From Tubulanus polymorphus (lineage: Eukaryota; Nemertea; Palaeonemertea; Tubulaniformes; Tubulanidae), in NCBI RefSeq assembly GCF_964204645.1, contig NC_134028.1:5366501-5430500 (forward strand): 64,000 nt of DNA, read 5' to 3'. Below are positions 41,298 through 52,300 of the stretch, in pieces. The notes under the pieces are model-generated. The model was not told the DNA's origin. It saw only the letters and a list, made by a program, of their open reading frames with translations, and did no database searches. Position 1 is the first letter of the stretch; each line of letters opens with the position of its first letter. The translations under genes and the position numbers were made by a program.

Positions 41298-41499
41298 ACG
41301 ATACGCCTGATCATTCTGTCAGAAAATTGCCATCCATTTCAAAAATGGGCCCTTTTCTTAGCCGGCCGATCTCCAGCTGATTATTATAATAACGACATAG
41401 TCGAAAAATCAAGTTCGCCGAGATTAGAATAGGCGGCCTCGATCGACCAATCAGCGGGCTTAGTTCGTACCGGAGATAATTGGCCGTAATTCAAGAGAA

Positions 41500-41640
41500 G
41501 TAGTTATAAACATGGTTATAGGTATATAGTCATAGCGAGAGAGACGGACTGGTGGAGTGAGTGTTCAGAAACCACATCTGTTTATCAGATGGTCTCGTCG
41601 TGGAGAGTTCCGTCAGTCAGGTCGTAGTTTGGAAAAAGTA
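41500..41640 (+). promoter_or_regulatory. Putative promoter of unc5 exon 1c
   Basis: TATAAA lies at 41505-41510 and TATATA at 41523-41528. They are followed by a purine-rich stretch and an initiator-like TCAGTCAG near 41613. This would give a leader of about 200-270 bases before ATG 41815. That leader holds a three-codon upstream ORF (ATG ATG TCA TAA, 41667-41678), which may damp translation. Start-site choice is inference. Confidence 0.35.
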
Positions 41641-41814
41641 GGCGCGCATTCGGAGACAGTCAGTCGATGATGTCATAAGGAAACACTCTCGGTGATTATT
41701 AAAACTACAGTGGAAATTATCAGCGCACCACCGGGTGGAGAGTGTGTGTGTCTACGCGCGTGCATACGTTGTTGTCGAGCTGCGGAGTGCTGTGAAACTT
41801 AATCAGTTGTGATC

Positions 41815-41881
41815 ATGTCACTGTTTAGGAAACGTATACCTCTTAATTTGCTACTGTTCGGATTATTATTACGCGTTGCAG
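41815..41881 (+). CDS. unc5: unc5 first coding exon 1c (signal peptide)
   Basis: It encodes [20 protein letters not shown] then VA and one G. Short basic n-region, leucine-rich core and small residues at the end make a clean signal peptide. An in-frame TAA at 41800-41802 fixes ATG 41815 as the first in-frame start. The exon ends in TTGCAG before GTAAGA, phase 1, and joins the acceptor at 49330/49331 as G+GT, giving AGDIFNLQ. This is the best supported of the candidate starts. Confidence 0.78.
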
Positions 41882-44800
41882 GTAAGATTTAAACGACGAC
41901 CGGATTATCCATGCCCGGATTTAATCCGCTATAGAAAACTGGGATTTATTCATTCGTCGTATGCTCTGACAAGTGGTGATAAGTTTGATAAGTTTTTCGT
42001 GGAGTTATTGATGTTTTTGTGAGCGGTGTTTGAAAGTCGGATTGAATAACAACATATTTGGTGAAAGTTTTGTGGAAATCTCTTTATGAATGAGGTTGAT
42101 TTTTTGGAAGTTTTTCGTTAATTCTTCAATAGTTTGATTTCTAAGTTATAAAGTTCTGTATAAATAAGCAGCGAAACTGTGACTTTTAGAATCGCGAATG
42201 CAAGAAAAATATTTCAAATCAAATCGATTTATTCGTTGAAATAGGACAAATTTTTAGAATTTTTTCCCCATTTCATAGTGGAATATAAAATGAATATATT
42301 CACCGATTGTCCTGCGATGAATGACGATAAATTCATTATTCGCTCGGAATCAGAAGAGAATGACTAAATTAAGTCACAATTACTCGTCTGATATTTCATC
42401 ATTTAGTAATTATTTCGATCGAATTTCTATGAATCGACGAACGGCCGTAAATGGTGCCGGCGCCAGGCTGCACGAGGATGCCGCAATCAATGATTCAGTA
42501 TCCTGTACGGAAATCCGTGACTGTTTCATCATCGCGTTACCGATGTTTATCTTTTTCATGAAATTCGCGCGAAATCGAATTTTCGCGTTTTTTTTTTTTC
42601 GTCTCGAAGTCCGATGCGGCGTTTTCTGGAAACGATGACCGACGAATTCGCGGTGACGAATTCAAAAACCGACTGAAACTATATCATTCGTCGTCGGGTC
42701 TATACAATTCCGAACGATAATTGCTAGAAAATTGTCGCAATTGTTCGCGCGGAGAACATTTTATTCCGGCCATAGAACCATTTGAAATAGCGATCCCTAT
42801 CAGGTCTATAGGGTGCCGCCAGTCTGAATGGCCTGTCATGACGTTATCTCGACGATCTTTCCCTTTTGAATAATGCTCTTATATTCAATTTTTGGGGCGA
42901 CTATTCACTTTAAGTCGAATTTTCCTATGTCTGTCGCGGGTATTTGTTCGGCTGGGGGGCCCTGCGCGATCCTTATCAGATTTCCGAAATCTATAATTCG
43001 GCACGGATCGGATCGGATCGCGACTTTTGTGACTGGCACGAAATTGCGAAGGAAGTTTCAAATTGCTCCAATGGCTATAAATCATTGAGACGTTGAATCG
43101 GTATTGTCCCCGAGCAGCAATTCATGAAAGATATATATACGCACATTGACGTGCACAGAGACTAATCTGCAATTATAATTATTTAGACTATTTTACGGAA
43201 AAGAATTTTTCCCCTGTGTCGATGATGTCGAAATGACACACCAACCATTGTGTTGCGACGCGATCATTTTCGTGAATCACTTTTTCTAGTCGATCGAAAT
43301 GATTAGGATGCATGGGAATGCGTTTTTTAAGATGCTTTTGTCCCCTCGCTAACTTCCTACGTTAAACTACCTCCGGCGGTGGGGGTTCGCGAACGTGCGT
43401 ATGATTCCGAATCCTCCCGACAGAAGGCATCCCGGTTTTAGTTCTTCGCCGTGTATATGTATCCATCTCGGAAGCTGGCGAGAAGATGCGTATCATCTGT
43501 CAGTTCGGAGAGCGAGCATCTGCCTCCATTTATCTTGACTGAAACTTTCAGACTGGCGTGCCCCTACTGAGAGCTAACTGTATACATGTCATTAGTTGAG
43601 AAAATGTTAGTATAAGCCCGGTACTGAGGTAAACAGCTGGTTAGTCTATTAACCTCGCTGGTTGCGCTATGTATCAATACTTGCCTCATTCACCGCGCCG
43701 TGAATGTTTGTGTTTTTTTCCCTCAGTAACCGTTAAAAAGACAAAACACGATTATTTGTATCGACAGAAATGTTGCTGTCATGATGATGGTATTACCCCC
43801 ATATATATATATACATAGACCCCAGCTGAAATGATGGCTTTCATCACTGAAAATCGATACGCTGTATTATTTTCTACGCTGCCCTTTCAATTTTCGACAT
43901 CAAACGTAATTAATTGATGGAAATACCTCACATGGGGCTTTTTCTTTCAAGTTCGTAATGAGAAAAAGTCGCATTTTTCGCGTATTAGCGACTAGTCGAA
44001 TGTTGTTGGACAAAGTTTGGTCGCAACATTTGAAGCTTTCAGATGGATGAAATTTTTTCCATTTAGGCGGTGATCTTATATTCACAACCTGCAGGTTTGA
44101 GTTAGAATTTGAACATAGGGTTGAGTGCAATTAACTAGTTTTGGACTCCCCAATTGTGGAACTGGGTTCTATGGATTAGAGTGTTGAAAATGAACTATTC
44201 TTGGCTATAGTCTGTTCAGATTGTGAGGGTTGCAGTTTGAATTTGAATATAGGATTACGTATAATGGACTAATTTTGAGTTGACTCTAAATTGTGGAACT
44301 GGGTACTTTTGGACTAAAGAGTTGGAAATGAACTAATCTTGGCTTCACAGTTAAAATCTTACTCACTACGAAATCCATTTCATTACAAGATATATAAGGA
44401 GGCATTTGATTTTGTTAGCATATAGTTATTAGCAAAGTGATTATTTTTTGTTTTTCATCCCCCACAAAAAAACCGCTCTCCCCGAGGATGTAATGACTTG
44501 TGTTGTTTCCGATCTCTTATGATATTGAAAGCTATTTGGCGTTATTAACCGGAGTCATCTATAGATACACGTCGGGAATCGGTAAAACCGGTGACAACCG
44601 GGGCGTCGCATCGGGAAGAGACGTGTTAATTAATCTTACATGATACCCGACGACGATATCGTTTTACGCGGTGGTCACTTCGGGTATAATCCTACGGGCG
44701 TGGCACGCCGGAACTCAGATAATGGAATACGCAGCAATTTATTTTACCAGGGTTTCATCCCGGTGTGGTTCTTATATCGCTGACGATGCTACTGCCGCTG

Positions 44801-46269
44801 CAAATTAATATCTGGAATCACGAGTTCATAACTGTCTATATATAGACAGGTTGCTGTCAACTAGCGGACAATATCATTTCTGTATATACTTGTATCATCG
44901 CATCCATCGCCTCAGAACAAAAGGAGGAATCTCCTGTAGGATTCGCCTGCCGACAATTGATGTCGTTTCGCTTGAAATTAATTAGTTCCGTTGTCATTTC
45001 TCGATGGAATTACTATTGAAATCTCCTGTGTACTTATTACCTGTAGTTTTAGACAAGTTCGGAAAAAAAGATACCTAATTACGGAAGAAAATGTTTTCTA
45101 AACAAGCTGTTGAATTTTGCAAAGACATTTTGGAAAGACCTTCGCTGAAAATTTCCCTGATCAACTGGTGTAATAAATGAGTTATTAAGCAAACAGTTCC
45201 GGCAATAGCGAATAAGAAAATATCACATTTTTTGTTGCCAGATCTTGTGTGAAGTTCTGCAAATTCAAATGTTGGATTTATTTCCAGTAATTGTTCGTAG
45301 TAACAAGTTCCTTAATCCCCAGGGCTTAGCCGATCTTTTGTACTCGCATTCTGAAACTAAAAGCCAATACTTTCTCATCTAACATATAAGGATAATCCTT
45401 TTCAGTTGTGTTTGCGCTCAATATAAGGATTATAAAGATTAAGAAGTTAAGAGCGTTTGTTGCGTAATGATTATGGATTCACGTCTGCCCGAGTACTCTA
45501 CGAGTAGCCGGGTGAAATTTGTTACAACTCAAACATTCGTTTCTACGAAAAGGAGTTTTTGCCTGTGATTCATCAGCGGCGTTTAAGTCGAATCTGCTAA
45601 TCACTGACCAGATTGTTGCTAATGAAGATGATACATTCGAAACGTTGTATTTAGCTATTAACAACTGATCTTGTTTACACCTGGCATCCACACCCAGTAT
45701 CCATATCAACAGATCCACAGTATCCAGATACTTGGATTTGTTGTCACTGACTGGACTGGTGGAATTAAAGTTTTCGTTTATATATATCCAAAAAAAAACT
45801 GAGAAGTTGAAATTTATATTTGAATTCATGATGTACCAGTTGTAATGGGAAAATGTGCTCTCTGTGTCTTTGATTCAGTAGGAATTTATTCCGGCAGTTT
45901 GGGGTACAATATGTGTCTTTAGTGTAATATATACTTTCTCATAAGAAAAGTAGGGGCGGAATCTTGAAAATTTGAAAAGGGGTTGCACTTTTAATCAAAA
46001 GATATGTGATGAGCCCACAAAGTGGAAGGGGGTCTTTGAAAAATGGATACTTTTTGGATGGCCTTTAGTGAATTAAAAAAAACGAATCCTGGTTTTATTC
46101 CTTATATTTTGCCAATGTTTGCTTATTTTTTCAACCACGCTTAATCCATAAATCTCCATAAGTCCTCCTCCTGAAAACTGTTCACGCTACTTCAGAAACT
46201 AGTTAACCGTTAGTTCATCGATTGCTATGTAGATGGCAGCATCTTCCAGCGCGATGACTGACCGGACGA

Positions 46270-46363
<94 letters not shown>

Positions 46364-49300
46364 ACGCAGGTGTTAAACACTAGCCGCGAAAAATCAACGG
46401 ACCGTTCAACAATTACAGCATTAATTTTATCGGATAAGTACAACAAAGATATAAAAATGATAAGACACTCACTCACTCGCTCGTACAGGTGTACGTACAG
46501 GTGATGGGCTTATCGGTTGACTAAACATTCGCGCGGGGAGGAGAGCGCCGAGCAGAGAGAGAACGCCGCTTTTATTATAAGATTTAATAGCGTTTGAAAT
46601 CGATCGCGAATGATTTCATCTGTAAAATCTAACGCACGCTCTCGCGTAGCAGCAGCGGCGGCGCAAACTGTTCTATAATGATTCATCTATCGAGTATAAA
46701 TATATCACCGTTCACGTTGAAAGCCTTCTCGTCAAATAATCATCTTAATATTCTCGCGTGAATCCGGCTTCTTATCAGAATATTTGTCAGATTTCTATTT
46801 CCTTTGCAAAAACTATTCAGTTTTTTCTTGAAATCCCATGCGGAGCACTTGTCATCGTTTTTAATTTGAAGTTTCTCGGTGTTCCGATGTGAGGTGCGAT
46901 AATTTTTTCCTTTTATGTAAAGGTTTAGTTTTTTGTCATGGGAGAATACGTTGCCATTTTTGGCATTGAAAACTGCTCTTACTCTGAAGCCCAACAACAC
47001 ACATGACACTGGATAACATGGAAACATAGAAACACGGAATCAACATGTTTGATCTCAGGAACATTGTTTCCGGAAACCGTGTTTATTGTTTACCTTTAAA
47101 GGCACATGACACGGGGAAATGCTCGGAAACATGTTTCCGTCTTCTGTTTCCATGTTTTCCTACGTCGCGCGCGTTAGGCTTAAGCGACGGTTGACTCTTC
47201 TTCGAAAGTCGAAAGTTTCGTACTCGAGTACACGGTGGGAAAGAACGCTTTTTTGCCGACTTCGACGAAGTTATTTTCAACACAAAGATGATCGAATAAT
47301 CAGCGCGCGTAGGTAGTCGGACAAGTATTTTCAATGTCTAGTCAATTAGGTTCATTCGCGGCTAATGGTCGAAACATCGATTTCCAGATGTTGAACATCA
47401 TCTCGATACGGATTATAAAAAGACATCTCTTCCGATCGAGATCGTATTCTAGAAGCAGATGGTTTATTAGATGTTCAACACAGTTTTAATGATGTCGATG
47501 TGTTCTTTCCTCTCGTTCTCTCTGAGCGCGGACAGACCGTTCTCTGTATTACCATGCAGCTGTATGCGCATAATGCGAACACCTGGATATGTATATACGC
47601 TTATTAATCCTCTAAAACCCGCAAGATTGGATTAGAACGAAAGATCAAACGTTGTCGTAATTTCGCTAAATGATGTTTGTACCTATTTAGATAGATACGT
47701 TATAGTAACTAAAAGCTTCCAACTTTGTGGACGAAATGATTGCGTAATAAAACTCGGGGATTCATGTGAACTCGGATCGGATTGTAAACTAGATAAAGTT
47801 CATGTTGACATTCTACTCGTAAACAAGTCCATGAAATAAAACCCACTTCAAACAGATCACTTTGGGACAATAAAATCAACCCGGGTACGCTTATATTTTA
47901 AGTGGGCTGTAAATAATCTACGATCAAAAGAGGTTCTTAGCTGAATGCAATTTTTTTGTCCTTAGTTTACGTCGATTTTAGATTCTTCGGAGAAAATGTT
48001 GTTGAATTCTTTCCGAACTTATTGCCAGAAATCCCGCGGTCTGCGGCAACCAGCGTTCTGAACGAGAGAATCTGTTTTTGATCCGCCGAATCGGCAGGCT
48101 TGGATAAACTGTTTGTTTTTCGCACAGCGCTCGAACTCCTAGTTTACAATCCCTACTACTGCGGCGGCTGAATCACCGAATCGGGAATCGGGAATGTTCC
48201 ACCGGTCTGCTTCTTCAAAAACATGTGTTCGTTTTTATACTCGAAGGAGCGATTTTGTCCTCAGCACGTGCCAATGCTAGAGCTACAAGTTATCGGAAAC
48301 TTCGGCGCCTCCGAAAAACGCCTCGTGCGCCGAGGGCAAATTAGCTTTGTCAGTTCGATCAGTCGAGCGGAATAAGCTAAAAACTGGAAATGAAATTCGA
48401 AAGTTGACAAATCCCAACCTTATGTTCGAGAAATTGAATACTCCGACCCTCGTTGGAGGTCTCCAGATGTTCGAAAGTGTTTGATTGGATTTGCAAAGAA
48501 AACAAATCCTCATTGTAGACTTTAACTTATTAAAAAAAGGGGTTGTTGGAGAGAGATGCAAGCTGTTCGTGTTTAATTTACTTTTCTGTTCATGGTTTTG
48601 AATCCGCGTGATCGCCGAGTTTCTTGGTCTTAAGGTTCTTCTTAATTGGGATTAAGAAACCTGATCTTGATCAGTGGGTTGAGGGATGATAGAAAATCAC
48701 TTTTTGCCCGTTTGCCTGTAAAGAAATCGATTGCGTCATACCTAAGGTCCCCTGTTGTTGAAGACCCCCTGTTGTAGGGGGTGGAGTTTCCCCTGGATGG
48801 TATGACGTTAAGTATGCTAGATGGCTGGTTTCTGTCAGTAGTTCAGTATAAACTGCACCTGGTCTGTGTTTTATCAGTTACTATAGGTTGTGAGTGAGAG
48901 AGAGAGGCGGGAGGGGTAGATATAGTGCAGGTGTGTGTGGGCAAACTCTTACCTCTGATAGAGATTAAACTTGACTCTCTCTCATCTGTGAATCTGTATA
49001 GAGTACACTATTTACTTAGCCTTACTCGCTCATTAGATGTCCACTTGTTTCTGGGGATGTGTTAGTTTGTTCTGTACAGGAGTGAGAAACGTTTTACTTT
49101 GATATGTATTTCAACGGTTTCACAATCTGACAAGGAATATTATCACATAGAAATGGATAGTTATGAACATTTTTGAAAGTTTACGAAAAATGCGGGACGT
49201 TTGTTTGCTACGCGCGATAGAAGCCTTACACGAGGAACAATAATTTTCAATATGGCTGCTATACGACTAGTCGGAGGACTGTTATTGTTGTCGATAGTTA

Positions 49301-52300
49301 CTGATTGTTATGTTATTTATTCTCCCACAGGTGGCGACATTTTCAACCTGCAGCCGCAACCGCACGGCAATGAGGACGATGGTTTCGATATATTCGGGGA
49401 AGCGCCGTCGTTGCCCAGCGTCCCGACCGACGGCGAAGTCGTCTACGGATTACCGACGTTCGTACAAGACTTAGAAGACAGTTACTACATAGTGAAAAAC
49501 AAACCGGTGACGCTAACGTGCAAAGCGGCGCCCTCTATACAAGTGAATTTCCGTTGCGCCGACCGATGGATGGGTTCGAATCGCGTGACGACGTCGAAAC
49601 GCGTCGACCCGATCGCGAAAACGAAATATCTGCAAGCGTCGGTGGAGATTACGCGACAGGACGTTGAGTTGTACGACGGCAGCGAGGGATATATCTGCGA
49701 GTGTTTGGCGTGGAATATCATGGCCGAAGGCGAACCGGCTCGACATGTCAACGGACGCAAAGGATATATCAGAATCGCCTGTAAGTAATCAGTATAATCT
49801 AATGAATTCATTGCATTTGACAATTTTAGGTTCACATTTCCAGGTTCGAATCTGACTCTAGTATCAAAATTGGTAAATCAAGTAGATAACTGCATCACTA
49901 GTTATCCCACCAGATGGCGTGACGAGCACTCCAGTCCTCCATGGTCAAAATTAGTTCATTACCGATCAACTTTGAACTGAATCTATACATTATCACAGGA
50001 CCAACAAAATGAACATGAAATTCAGTGATTGATGTAGTTTTCATTAGAAATTCATTTAAGAGAAAAGTTTATTTGATTTTCACCGATGTAAAAGAAATTG
50101 AACATGGAAGATGTGAGTTACTACTAGCGAACCTGGTGGATCATCACTTGCCATGAGTGGAATCCTTGATTATCACTGTAGCATAGGAGTTTCCCCATCA
50201 TTCAACACTAGGGACAAGTCTCGAAAATGTGGAACTTGTGCCCTGGTGGTTAGGTTTGGCTTTATTTGTTAGGCATAGGGGTATGAGCTAGGTTAGGGCA
50301 CACTATAAGGGTAAGGGTCGTAAGGTAGGGTTTAGGTTCGATGAGGATTAAGATTACCAGTAAACATAGGTCACAAAAACATATGCTGGAGTTAAAGCTG
50401 GAGGAAGGCGCAAGCAATCAGATATTAGCTCAATCACTGATCCATTCTGAATAATTCTTCATCGTCAAACCTAAGAAATTCGTATATCATTCATCTTCCT
50501 CTTTGCACTTTCGAGTTCGTTATTATCAAAGACTGGCTGAAGCGATCTGCGATCTGAGGGGAAAAACTTGAGAATGTTTTGTCTGGGAAGTTCTCTGCTT
50601 GTTTAGGTGTATAGGAGGTTAATGAGAACTCGGAATAATACGCCGATGATCTGTATCAGTATTGAATGAGAGCTCGATCAAACGAATTCGTCCGCGTTTT
50701 TAGTTCCATCTGATCTTTTTTCGCTCATTCCTGATGATCGTCGTGTCCCGTTTTTTCGTATTCTGAACCACGGGAAATCGGCCCGCCGCCCTCCGCCATC
50801 CTCCGTAACGTTTTTCGATAATGATTCACTAATAAAACAGAAGAAAAATAGCCCCGATCCTGCGAACCAGTCAAACGATACCTGCAGTTATGGAAACACC
50901 CCTTCAGACTCGACGAAAGTGAAACGCTGTATAATAATTGGCTAAAAACTTGAAAACATTCGGTAGCCGTTCTAGGCTGGAGACGAAATGTCGCGATTCG
51001 AAACGGACGCTTATCGATTCGGAGCCGATGTTTTAACAGTTTTTTCACGGATGTTTTTTGAAAACTTGTTATAAACGTAAGTGTAAATCAATACGCCGAG
51101 TGCTCACTCGAAACAAGCCGATCCGGTTACCTGTTCTCGGCTGTGTCGCGAAACGATTGGTTGACAACTTCACACTCCTGCAGTCTCGTAACGGTGACGC
51201 AATAATTGAATTATTCAATCATCCAGCTGCTGCTAGTGCTGACTAATATTTCGGTATATTATACCTTAAAATATTAAGGCTGAAAGAAATAGATTATGAT
51301 TCATTCGTATCCACGTTTCTGTCAATTGGTTTAGGGGTAACAGTTCAACAGTCAGACCAGTCGAGGAGGACTGGCCAGACATTGGGCTTTTGTGACTGGT
51401 TTCAGGCGCAGATCAAGGGGCTAATTTTGAAGAACCTGTCACATCCCAAAAGGGCACTACGTTGTCCAAAAAGGCAGTATTAGGCCTCATGGTTCCAGCC
51501 ACACTCTTGATGGGTCCACAGCCCGATTGGTCCACAACCCGCACTCATTAAACTATGAACTATTCACAATCTACGACTGGAATTCTCAGTTTTCACGGGT
51601 GAATGAAAATGAAAGCGAATCAACGATTCTCGTTCTACTGTAAATTGCTAATTGTAAATCATTCTTCGTTAAGACTAATTACACTAGTACTTTCTCACCT
51701 GATAGAATTGAATTCCGCTCTGGGGTCAAGGGAGAGAGGGAGAGAGAGAGAGCAGTTATTGCCCGGTTGAAATTGTATTAAATCCAGATGTTCTTGTGGC
51801 AAATTCCACCTTACAGGTGGTGTTTCCACGAAATATTCTACCCTTTTAATTAGTGGTTTTGCGTCATTACTTTTAGACCTCCCAGACTCGTTATCAGGCC
51901 CTTATCAACGTCCTGAAAGGGGGATTAGACCCTGCATCCCCCCCCGGCAGAAACCCGGATGAAATGGTAGAAAATCTGTGTTAAGACCATGACTGGTTTA
52001 TTTAGCACCAATTTAAGCGATCACGCGAGCATTTTGGCCCATGTCACATTAGGTCCAGGCTAACCATTCTCGCGAGTGCCAATTTGGCCCGGGCCAATTC
52101 GTCTCACTGTGATCGCGGGCTCTAGATTATGGATTTATTTGTGGTTCTGATTGACCTGCATATTTTAGAATCAGTTACCAAGCACCATAGCAATATTGAT
52201 TGTTTTGACATAACGCAGAAGTTCCTCATCCATCCATCGGGTTAAACACTTCAACTTCGATGAGGTGACTATAAAGATTATGAGTAAACAAAATGCGCCG

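Larger units (their letters stand above)
22586..41499 (+). other. Long intronic region between candidate exons 1b and 1c
   Basis: No secure exon was found. Contents: MITE R1 copies at 26354-26535 and 28266-28430, near-palindromes at 31368-31396 and 31465-31485, an AT-rich low-repeat block at 34500-35300 with many TAAT motifs, and CpG-rich patches at 31560-33480 and 36440-38960. There is an R3 fragment near 39140-39215, and the antisense ORF at 41085-41297 lies at its end. An orphan frame at 23769-23972 is noted under findings. Confidence 0.5.
41882..49251 (+). other. Intron between exon 1c and the Ig1 exon
   Basis: No internal exon was recognised. It carries an 18-base palindrome at 44832-44849, a tandem duplication at 44088-44345, a repeat terminus near 45951, a long (TC)n tract at 46275-46361 and a MITE R1 copy at 46986-47183. 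Just before exon 1d there is GA-rich sequence around 48890-48925. Confidence 0.6.

Noticed and set aside
45479-45829. 116-codon reverse-strand frame
   Set aside because: No recognisable domain, AT-rich codon use unlike the certain exons, and no splice or poly(A) context. Could be a decayed element, but not supportable.
46225-46476. Reverse-strand frame with a long Arg-Glu repeat
   Set aside because: It is the direct translation of the (TC)n microsatellite.
47083-47334. Open frames over 47083-47334, and likewise at 28205-28450 and 16462-16789
   Set aside because: They largely overlap MITE R1 copies and share peptides only because the repeats share sequence.
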